5,237 nt of DNA from Nitrospiraceae bacterium (lineage in GTDB: Bacteria > Nitrospirota_A > Leptospirillia > Leptospirillales > Leptospirillaceae): the NCBI GenBank assembly GCA_028064945.1, contig JAPTWQ010000118.1:1-5237 (forward strand), written 5' to 3'. Positions 1 through 4,968 of this stretch are shown piece by piece. Each line of letters opens with the position of its first letter. Within the stretch, counting starts at the first letter, position 1. Both the position numbers and the translations under genes were made by a program. The notes beneath the pieces are model-generated. The model ran no database searches and was not told where the DNA came from. It saw only the letters and a program-made list of their open reading frames with translations.

Positions 1-1423
1 CTGCGTGAGGAACGACTTCCCTGAGTGAGCCCTGTGTCGGTTGTGCCGAAATCAGCGGATAGGCCGTTTCCGTGGAGGGGCTTTCAAGAAAAACGGAACG
101 TCTTTCCTGGGTCAAAGTCGCACTCAGGATGATGACGGTGCAGTGAAGCTTGCGGAGAGTCGCAACAAGAGCATCAAGAATAGTTCCGGTAAAGCTATCG
201 TAGGAGTGGACTTCGTCCAGAATGACAACCTTGCCGACCAAACCGAAGGTTCGGACAAAACCGTGTTTGACATTCATGACCGCCATGAGGGCCTGGTCAA
301 TGGTCCCGACGGCAAAGGGCGCCAGAATGCCCCGTTTCCCTTGGGAAAACCACGATCGTCCAGGGTTTCCCTCTTCTCCTATCTCGGTCTCCTTGAGCCA
401 GGCATTGCCATGGAGAAGCAGGGCTTTTTTGTGGGACGAGCGATCATCGAGAATGGCTTGCAGGAAAAGATTGACCCGATCATGGATCTTGTCAGAGGTG
501 AGCTGGGTCGGTAACGCAAAATAGAGCCCTGTCGCCTGCCCCCTTTCCATCATTTTATACGCTGCATAGAGAGCGGCTTCCGTCTTTCCTGAGCCCATGG
601 GGGCTTCAAGAATGTAGACACCGGGCCGATCGATGGATTCGTAAAGACACTTCTGTCCCTCATGGGGATCGAATCGAAAAACATCGTGAAAACTTAATCC
701 CGTGATCAGTTTGGGAGGTGAGAACCCGGCCAGATCGAGCACCTCGTCGATCTTTGACTTCCAAGTATGATCATCCGGATCCTCGAAGAGAGACCCCGAC
801 CCAACCCAGTCGGAGACCGTTGTCAGCCCGGCGAGAACTCGAGCCTGGAGCGATGTTTTGACCTCTGGAAAATCGACGCCAAGAGTGTTCTTGAGAGTTT
901 CGAGAAGCTCGACTCGCCTGTTGAACCAAGAATCTCCACCAAAACCATTATTGTTCTTTGGATAAAAGGATAAATTGGGGAGAGATCCATGGTGTTGTCC
1001 GACGATTTCAGGAATATAGCGTCCGACCTGAAGACCTGCTTCCGTGGCTTGGCTCACTCCGGCGTGACCTCCCCACTCTGTTTCGATGGCAGTATCTATA
1101 TCTTTTAATTTGGAAACGATGTTTTGAGTCTCGGAGGTTATTGCAGTTATTGCAGAATAGATCTTCTTCTGAAAAGTCGGGCTGACTTTGCCAAGATCGT
1201 GGGAAGCGGCAATCAACTCGCTCCCCGTTTGAAAAAATGCCAACCGCAGCCATTCGGGCATGCGCTCAACCATCTTTTTTGCTACCTCGCCGACAATGAG
1301 ACAATGGTCAACAATGCGCCTGCCGGGTAAGATCGCCTGGTCGACCCGACGGGTTTTGGCCAGGCACTCTTCGAGTGTTAAGACCTGTATCTGTATCGGT
1401 TCCAAATTTCGTGGCTTGAACAT
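1..1423 (-). CDS. cas3: CRISPR-associated helicase/nuclease Cas3 (HD + DEAD helicase), 3' end outside window
   Basis: Cas3 is the effector of type I CRISPR-Cas: Cascade recruits it to a DNA target, its helicase unwinds the DNA and its HD nuclease cuts it. The frame is open for 474 codons from ATG at 1423 to the left edge. The HD domain fills residues 1-235: H40, the H75-D76 pair in ASHDLGK, H120, the H144-H145 pair in GQHHGSLP, and D205 in SDWVGS. The helicase follows: an upstream Gln (Q257), Walker A in EAPMGSGKTEAAL (K280), the Cas3-typical LAPFAVGTIDQALMAV (about 368-383), motif II DEVH (403-406) and motif III SAT (434-436). The second RecA-like domain and the C-terminal domain lie beyond the edge. 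All visible catalytic residues are intact. A weak GGTGA lies 9 nt before the start, and a sigma70-like promoter lies just upstream. Subtype cannot be assigned; the GTIDQ motif and a Cas3 not fused to Cas2 at its N-terminus fit I-E, I-C or related types. The family call is very secure. Confidence 0.95.
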   Translation of the reverse strand, partial: MFKPRNLEPIQIQVLTLEECLAKTRRVDQAILPGRRIVDHCLIVGEVAKKMVERMPEWLRLAFFQTGSELIAASHDLGKVSPTFQKKIYSAITAITSETQNIVSKLKDIDTAIETEWGGHAGVSQATEAGLQVGRYIPEIVGQHHGSLPNLSFYPKNNNGFGGDSWFNRRVELLETLKNTLGVDFPEVKTSLQARVLAGLTTVSDWVGSGSLFEDPDDHTWKSKIDEVLDLAGFSPPKLITGLSFHDVFRFDPHEGQKCLYESIDRPGVYILEAPMGSGKTEAALYAAYKMMERGQATGLYFALPTQLTSDKIHDRVNLFLQAILDDRSSHKKALLLHGNAWLKETEIGEEGNPGRSWFSQGKRGILAPFAVGTIDQALMAVMNVKHGFVRTFGLVGKVVILDEVHSYDSFTGTILDALVATLRKLHCTVIILSATLTQERRSVFLESPSTETAYPLISAQPTQGSLREVVPHA

Positions 1424-1459
1424 AGGCGAATATCACCAATCTAATAGAGATATATAATA

Positions 1460-1488
1460 TATATACATTTTAAAGAAGGACATGACAA
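1460..1488 (-). promoter_or_regulatory. sigma70-like promoter of cas3
   Basis: On the minus strand TTGTCA (1488-1483) and TATATA (1465-1460) are separated by exactly 17 nt, close to the TTGACA-N17-TATAAT consensus. Transcription would start near 1453, giving a leader of about 30 nt before the cas3 ATG at 1423. The run from 1446 to 1470 is almost pure A/T, unlike everything around it, which fits an easily melted promoter. No other promoter of this quality was found in the window. This is prediction from consensus only. Confidence 0.65.
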
Positions 1489-1491
1489 GAG

Positions 1492-1607
1492 TTCAACTCA
1501 CATCCATCACCTAGCAAGATTGTCCAGTCCTTCGACAAAAATCTCAAGCCTCCGATCGAAATCGGCCCGGCATTCGGCGAGCAACGGAAGATGGAGCCCA
1601 TATCCTC
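1492..1607. repeat. Direct repeat copy A (decayed), about 116 bp
   Basis: This copy matches 2021-2138 in the same orientation. I count about 14 mismatches and two single-base gaps by hand, or roughly 86% identity. It holds the same gene junction as copy B: the end of the 204-aa-like frame with its TGATG stop/start overlap, then the first bases of a following ORF. Here that ORF has lost one base and ends after four codons. The second gap is near 1595, inside the coding part. Confidence 0.85.
1507..1605 (-). pseudogene. Remnant copy of the 3' end of the 204-aa gene, in frame after the stop of the 143-aa ORF
   Basis: Read in the frame of the 143-aa ORF, the codons after its TGA (1608-1606) encode 32 residues ending at a TGA at 1509-1507. 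The segment CRADFDRRLEIFVEGLDNL is identical to the C-terminus of the 204-aa protein upstream. Codon differences between the copies in this stretch are mainly synonymous (GAT/GAC, AGG/CGA, GTC/GTT, GAA/GAG, GGA/GGG), so the copy was probably translated and selected for some time. It has no start of its own. Either it is a duplication scar, or it is the true C-terminal end of the 143-aa protein cut off by a nonsense codon. Confidence 0.6.
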
Positions 1608-2037
1608 ACGATCTGAATGGATCCGGGAGAACATACAGGACGGGCTCAGGATGTTCGAACCTGTTCGGAACGCCAATGATGACACGAAAACGCTTACGGA
1701 ATATTGATCGGACAGGGATTTTCCTGATGCGGTACATGGCATCCTGGATACCATTGGCATGGATCGTGACAATGACAGGTTCGTCAACGGCGATTTCATA
1801 GAGCAGACGTTCCACGTCCGTGATATGACGGATCTCGCCGAAACAGAGATATCCTGTCATTTTTTGGATGGCCTGGGCCGCCAGTTCCTTTCTGCCTCCC
1901 GTTCCTCCCGCCAGCAGGATAATACCTGAATCGATCCCCGACACGGAATAATTTGGGTCGGCCAAGAGTTCTTCGACCGTTTTCAAAAGCACGACTCTCT
2001 CTGTCACGCTCTCATCTTTTTTCAACTCACCCCCCAT
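1606..2037 (-). CDS. Shortened PilT/VirB11-like (DotB/TraJ-like) ATPase with altered P-loop, possibly truncated
   Basis: The 143-aa frame starts at an ATG sharing one base with the stop of the upstream gene (TGATG); a GTG at 2040 is the alternative start. Residues 38-51 (SGIILLAGGTGGRKE) align with the P-loop of PilT/VirB11 secretion ATPases (SGLILVTGPTGSGKST). The lysine is kept (K50), but the glycine before it is Arg and the Ser/Thr after it is Glu. CFGEIR (65-70) matches the Walker B segment (VGEMRD), and VIVTIHANGIQDA (88-100, H93) matches the His box, closest in feel to DotB and IncI TraJ. Only about 14 residues separate P-loop and Walker B, so the Asp box is missing. The usual N-terminal domain is also missing (family about 340-380 aa). 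ATP hydrolysis is doubtful. The frame ends at a TGA directly followed by the in-frame repeat remnant. Homology is by eye and could be wrong. Confidence 0.6.
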   Translation of the reverse strand: MGGELKKDESVTERVVLLKTVEELLADPNYSVSGIDSGIILLAGGTGGRKELAAQAIQKMTGYLCFGEIRHITDVERLLYEIAVDEPVIVTIHANGIQDAMYRIRKIPVRSIFRKRFRVIIGVPNRFEHPEPVLYVLPDPFRS

Positions 2038-2138
2038 CACCTGACAAGATTGTCCAGCCCCTCAACAAAAATCTCAAGTCGCCGGTCGAAATCGGCCCGG
2101 CATCCGGCGAGAAACGGAAGATGGGAGCGCAGATCCTC
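2021..2138. repeat. Direct repeat copy B (intact gene junction), about 118 bp
   Basis: This copy encodes about the last 33 residues of the 204-aa protein, its TGA, the overlapping ATG and the first codons of the 143-aa ORF. It is the intact partner of the repeat at 1492-1607, with start points 529 bp apart. The 143-aa ORF lies between the two copies. Confidence 0.85.
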
Positions 2139-2651
2139 GCGAAAGGTCGTCCCGAGATAGTCGAGAATGGCCGGATGGCGGTCGGTCGTGAAGGGTCTCC
2201 AGCGAGGGGACGAATACCGGAGGCCGTCCAGAGAAAAAGAGATGCGGTCCATGGAAATCGTTGGCCAAGGGGCCTCGTCGACCAGTCTACCTCCGAGAAT
2301 CGCTTCGATACCTACGGGAAGGAGGGCGGAGGGGAGCTTCTCGACGTAAAGTTCGTGCCAAACGATGGTCAGGGGATCGAGGGACGCCAAGGAGGGAAGC
2401 GAATGCCGGACGGCGGTTGCAATGGACTCGGCGTTGTTGGTCACGGACATGGAGAGATTGAAATCGAGGAGCACGACGGTTGGAACAGACTCCAGATCAA
2501 CGAGAACACATCCGGCCCACCGGTTGGAAGGAGCCACGGCGTCAAAAGATTCCGGGGCCCGGACAAAACCGGCCTTAGCGTCATCGCGCACAAAAATCGA
2601 ATGGGAGCGTAAGGCATCAAAACGGACGGGGATGAGCTCCATGATAGGCAT
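2037..2651 (-). CDS. Hypothetical protein, 204 aa, unknown family
   Basis: I do not recognise this protein. The start ATG at 2651 lies 9 nt after the upstream stop; a second ATG at 2642 is equally possible, and neither has a strong ribosome binding site. The protein is soluble-looking, with no signal peptide or membrane segment. The middle (about 47-68) is a hydrophobic beta-rich stretch with acidic residues (VLVDLES, VVLLDFNLSM). A second beta segment (TIVWHELYVEKL, about 95-106) follows. The C-terminal 35 residues are charged and probably helical, and they recur in the remnant at 1507-1605. A 219-aa frame on the opposite strand overlaps it. The minus frame is preferred because it packs tightly with both neighbours and because the repeat copies differ mainly at synonymous sites in this frame. 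The stop overlaps the next start (TGATG), suggesting coupled translation. Confidence 0.75.
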   Translation of the reverse strand: MPIMELIPVRFDALRSHSIFVRDDAKAGFVRAPESFDAVAPSNRWAGCVLVDLESVPTVVLLDFNLSMSVTNNAESIATAVRHSLPSLASLDPLTIVWHELYVEKLPSALLPVGIEAILGGRLVDEAPWPTISMDRISFSLDGLRYSSPRWRPFTTDRHPAILDYLGTTFREDLRSHLPFLAGCRADFDRRLEIFVEGLDNLVR

Positions 2652-2660
2652 CCAATCCAG

Positions 2661-2924
2661 TTAGGGGCCCTTCCGCCGGGGCCGGGTTTTTTGTTCTCCG
2701 GCGAGGGTTCGGAGGGTCTCGAGAGTCTTGGCAACGGCATTCAGGACCGTTTCTCCGTCCCGTTCCAGCGATTCGACGCACTCGGGCCAGGAGGCAAGGG
2801 AGGGAAGCGGGAGGTCGGGCCGGTCGCGTTGCAGACGGAAGAGAAGGTAGTAGGCCTCTTTCCACTTCGTATAGGTCTGGAGGCGAAGCTCCCGTCGGTG
2901 GTAGTCGGAAGGAAGCTCTACCAT
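2661..2924 (-). CDS. Small basic-tailed helical protein, 87 aa, unknown function
   Basis: The start is ATG 2924, inside the last codons of the HTH gene (ATGGTAG, 7-nt overlap), with GAGG seven bases before it. An open frame continues upstream to 3032 but would overlap the HTH gene by more than 110 nt, so the short form is preferred. The product looks mostly helical: an N-terminal amphipathic stretch rich in Arg, Tyr and Leu (about 9-33), a Pro-rich break (DLPLP), a second helix (about 47-75) and a basic tail (KTRPRRKGP). The tail could touch nucleic acid or a partner, but no known family is evident. Overlap with the HTH gene suggests the two proteins are made together. Confidence 0.7.
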   Translation of the reverse strand: MVELPSDYHRRELRLQTYTKWKEAYYLLFRLQRDRPDLPLPSLASWPECVESLERDGETVLNAVAKTLETLRTLAGEQKTRPRRKGP

Positions 2925-3115
2925 CGGCGCACCTCGTGCGCAGGAGCCACCTTTTGCTCTTTGATCCAACGATCGACATCGGAGCGCCTCCAGCGAAGGA
3001 GACGGCCAATCTTGATAGGCTGAGGAAGGCATCCCCTATACCCCAGGTTGTAAACGCATTTGGGGGGAACCTTAAAAATCTCGGAAAGATCCTGAATCGT
3101 GAGCAGTTCTTCCAT
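2918..3115 (-). CDS. AlpA/excisionase-type helix-turn-helix DNA-binding protein, 65 aa
   Basis: Almost the whole protein is one winged-helix/HTH domain of the MerR-like excisionase class (HTH_17, AlpA). LLTIQDLSEIFKVPPKCVYNL forms the first helices and the turn. IKIGRLLRWRRSDVDRWI (residues 35-51) is the signature wing and closing helix of this family. Length is normal for a stand-alone AlpA/Xis-like protein. Family members act as transcription regulators or as recombination directionality factors in phages, plasmids and integrative islands. No integrase is visible here, so a regulator role for this gene cluster is as likely. The start ATG at 3115 has only an AAGG directly abutting it, a poor ribosome binding site; the leader before it can fold into alternative hairpins. 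The family call is firm, the role is inferred. Confidence 0.88.
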   Translation of the reverse strand: MEELLTIQDLSEIFKVPPKCVYNLGYRGCLPQPIKIGRLLRWRRSDVDRWIKEQKVAPAHEVRRW

Positions 3116-3133
3116 CCTTATCGGCGCAGGGGA

Positions 3134-3169
3134 CTCCGGCGATCAGGCCGGAGCGGAATGCGCCACTCC
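3134..3169 (-). promoter_or_regulatory. Two mutually exclusive hairpins in the leader of the HTH gene
   Basis: The 73-nt gap between the AAA ATPase gene and the HTH gene contains two inverted repeats. Stem 1 pairs 3169-3163 with 3156-3150 (GGAGTGG with CCGCTCC, 7 pairs including one G-U, 6-nt loop). Stem 2 pairs 3153-3147 with 3140-3134 (CTCCGGC with GCCGGAG, 7 perfect pairs, 6-nt loop). They share bases 3153-3150, so only one can form at a time. No U-tract follows stem 2, so it is not a standard intrinsic terminator. It could tune expression between the ATPase gene and the downstream cluster; this is inference. Confidence 0.4.
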
Positions 3170-3188
3170 TTTCTGTTGAAGGGGTGTT

Positions 3189-4742
3189 TTAACCAAGAGA
3201 GAGCTGATCTGTCCTAAACCCTATACTCCTGCGGTCTGGCGTTTTAAACGAGAGGTTCCGACCAAGAAGCATCTCGTAGAGAATGCGGAAAACGTCGTTT
3301 CTGATTTGACGCAACGATTTCCTTGTTCTGATCCCCGAATCGACAACGTCCCTGATCTTTGTAGAACACTTCTCGATGCAATCGGCAAGAGAACGGTTCT
3401 CGCCGTCAACGCCGACACTTTGCTCGAATTCTTGAATGATCGTTGTCAAAATCGTCGCTCCATGTTCGGGCAGAGGATAATCGACGGTCACAACGGTCAT
3501 GCGATCGAGCAAGGGGGTGTTGAGGCTATCGATGTTGTTGGCCGTGCAGAGCCAGAGGACACCAGAAAGGTTAACGTGCACCTTCAGAAAATCGTCGTAC
3601 ATGTTCTTGTTGGACATGGGATCGAAGTAATGAAGAGCCGCATCCTGAATGTTTCCGTTGTATTTCCCGTCCCCGACCTTGTCAATCTCGTCGAGAATGA
3701 TCAGAGGGTTGGCGCAATTATTTCTCGCAATCGTCACAAGAATGGGGGAGGGTTCAGACGAGATAAATTCGGATTCGGAAGAGCGGAATCCCACCGACGT
3801 GTGTTTTCCGCCCATGGAAATGAGCAGATGAGGGATCTTGGAAATCTCCGCAAAATCTGACGCCCAGGCCGTTTTTCCGATGCCCGGGGGACCGACAACG
3901 AGAATCGGAGCGAATTTGACCGGGATCTTATCGTCCGATCGTTTGAGAACACTCTTGGCTTCCATGGGAACAAGCACCGCCTCTGTGAGACTCGTCAGCC
4001 AAGGGTATTTTAAGTCGAGCCGTTCGCGCATGTTATTAATGTCTGTCCATGAAACGAGAGATTGAGGAATAGGTTTCCCGGCCAGGGACATGATTTCCGG
4101 AGCTATCTGAGTTCGTTTTTTTTCAGTGTCGTTGATATTGCCAGGAAACACGACAATCGACCCGGGCACGGGAAGAATGGGACCCTCTTCCTGCTGTTTT
4201 ACGTCTTCTTGTTGTTTTACGTATTCACGTGTGACATAGACACCTGGCCGTACTTCTTCTCCCGCCATCGAGTCTTCCGCCACCGAGTCTTCCGCCACCG
4301 AGTCTTGGGCTCTCGGATCTGGAACTCTGACATAGACAGTTCTTCGTCGGGTGAAAACAACCAAAAACGGACCACCTGAGTGGGCGACAAGATCGGGGAA
4401 CAGGTAGGGAACGACCTTGAGGTCAGGTTTTGTCGAAAAGATCATGACCTCATTGATATCCATGCCAGGAAGCGAAAAAGGCAGAGGCATCCCGAGCGTG
4501 TCCTCGATAACCGAAAACAGGTCATGGAAATGGCTGGCGATCGGATAAATCAACCGGCCGCAGAAGGGGAAAGGAATGCGACATTCGACTTCGGAGGATG
4601 TCGCAACGTCCATCAACCGTAACGACATCATTCTTTCCGTCCATGACAGGATCGTCAGACGGAACAAAAAAAGACAGGGGTCGTCTGTTTTGCTCGTAGC
4701 ATACACGGCATCTTCCGGAATGTGCGCGGGACTGATTTCCAT
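3189..4742 (-). CDS. Lon-type AAA+ ATPase without protease domain, 517 aa
   Basis: The start chosen is ATG 4742, with GAGG seven bases before it (4753-4750) and 13 nt after the xseB stop. The frame stays open further upstream but there overlaps xseB and xseA. The AAA+ module spans about 231-490: Walker A GPPGIGKT (284-291), SMGGKH (309-314) resembling Lon's SLGG, Walker B LIILDEIDKV (347-356), FDPMSNKNMYDDFL (373-386) matching Lon's LDPEQN-F-DHYL, sensor 1 in CTANN (399-403), and arginine-finger-like LLDRM (411-415). A helical lid with a basic IRTRKSLRQIR segment follows. Where Lon continues into its Ser-Lys protease the protein ends, so it may remodel partners rather than degrade them. The first 140 residues match nothing I know. 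Residues about 145-186 form a charged repeat linker. It is probably cotranscribed with xseAB, and its link to the genes after it is uncertain. Confidence 0.9.
   Translation of the reverse strand: MEISPAHIPEDAVYATSKTDDPCLFLFRLTILSWTERMMSLRLMDVATSSEVECRIPFPFCGRLIYPIASHFHDLFSVIEDTLGMPLPFSLPGMDINEVMIFSTKPDLKVVPYLFPDLVAHSGGPFLVVFTRRRTVYVRVPDPRAQDSVAEDSVAEDSMAGEEVRPGVYVTREYVKQQEDVKQQEEGPILPVPGSIVVFPGNINDTEKKRTQIAPEIMSLAGKPIPQSLVSWTDINNMRERLDLKYPWLTSLTEAVLVPMEAKSVLKRSDDKIPVKFAPILVVGPPGIGKTAWASDFAEISKIPHLLISMGGKHTSVGFRSSESEFISSEPSPILVTIARNNCANPLIILDEIDKVGDGKYNGNIQDAALHYFDPMSNKNMYDDFLKVHVNLSGVLWLCTANNIDSLNTPLLDRMTVVTVDYPLPEHGATILTTIIQEFEQSVGVDGENRSLADCIEKCSTKIRDVVDSGIRTRKSLRQIRNDVFRILYEMLLGRNLSFKTPDRRSIGFRTDQLSLG
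4190..4225. repeat. Two 18-bp tandem units in the AAA ATPase linker
   Basis: The ten-base core TGTTTTACGT occurs at 4195-4204 and again at 4213-4222, a period of 18 bp. In the protein this gives EYVKQQ followed by EDVKQQ (about residues 173-184). The period is a multiple of three, so copy-number change would keep the frame. Confidence 0.7.
4264..4308. repeat. Three 15-bp tandem units in the AAA ATPase linker
   Basis: Units at 4264-4278, 4279-4293 and 4294-4308 share the plus-strand pattern GCCACCGAGTCTTCC with one or two changes each. They encode QDSVA, EDSVA and EDSMA (about residues 146-160), an acidic flexible spacer between the N-terminal region and the ATPase. The near-identity at DNA level suggests recent slippage expansion. 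Confidence 0.85.
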
Positions 4743-4749
4743 GGCGGAA

Positions 4750-4753
4750 CCTC
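4750..4753 (-). promoter_or_regulatory. Ribosome binding site deciding the start of the AAA ATPase
   Basis: GAGG sits in the 13-nt gap after the xseB stop, seven bases before ATG 4742. This supports that start over the much longer open frame reaching 5228, which would overlay xseB and xseA. Confidence 0.65.
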
Positions 4754-4755
4754 GA

Positions 4756-4968
4756 TCACCGAAGGTCGTCAGGAAGTTTGTCCCCGAGCATCTTCCGGAC
4801 GCTCTCGATGCGCTCCTTGCAGAAGGCGTAGGAGACAAGAGCTTTATCGAGGGCGGGGATGATCTGGTCGATATCGAGGTCCCCGGCCCGGAAGCTTTCC
4901 GCCGTCTTTTTGATGAGCATGGCGTGATCGCGATAAGTTTCAAGAGTATTGGGGGCGGTGTTATCCAT
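4756..4968 (-). CDS. xseB: Exodeoxyribonuclease VII small subunit
   Basis: This 70-aa protein is the small subunit of exonuclease VII, a cytoplasmic enzyme that degrades single-stranded DNA to oligonucleotides in repair and recombination. XseB forms a helical hairpin, several copies of which bind the XseA coiled coil. The sequence is helical throughout with the family pattern: an FRAGDLDIDQIIPALDKAL core resembling the family's LEEGELPLEESLKLYEEG, then CKERIESVRKML. The length is normal. The start ATG at 4968 overlaps the xseA stop by 8 nt and has a near-perfect AAGGAGG (4981-4975) six bases upstream inside xseA. The xseA-xseB pairing makes the call strong despite low family conservation. Confidence 0.9.
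   Translation of the reverse strand: MDNTAPNTLETYRDHAMLIKKTAESFRAGDLDIDQIIPALDKALVSYAFCKERIESVRKMLGDKLPDDLR

Noticed and set aside
300..365. Suspected frameshift in cas3 near the GTIDQ motif
   Set aside because: Careful translation shows one continuous frame from ATG 1423 through GEEGNPGRSWFSQGKRG and LAPFAVGTIDQ to the window edge, with no stop or shift.
41..514. 157-aa open frame on the plus strand
   Set aside because: It lies antisense to cas3, whose helicase motifs are unmistakable, and its translation is low-complexity charged sequence with no family resemblance.
1492..2138. Direct repeats as insertion-sequence or attachment-site ends
   Set aside because: The copies are coding in the same frame and span a gene junction. 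No transposase or integrase lies between them, and they are direct and diverged rather than short inverted termini.
1953..2612. 219-aa open frame on the plus strand
   Set aside because: It is antisense to the 204-aa gene. The minus frame packs tightly with its neighbours, and the repeat copies differ mainly at synonymous sites in the minus frame.
3134..3153. Intrinsic terminator after the AAA ATPase gene
   Set aside because: The perfect stem is not followed by a T-run on the minus strand, so it does not meet the usual criteria.
3306..3860. 184-aa open frame on the plus strand
   Set aside because: It is antisense to the AAA+ core, where Walker A, Walker B and sensor motifs fix the minus frame.
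4264..4308. Short tandem repeats as a CRISPR array
   Set aside because: The units are 15 bp and directly abutting with no spacers, and they are in frame inside the ATPase gene.
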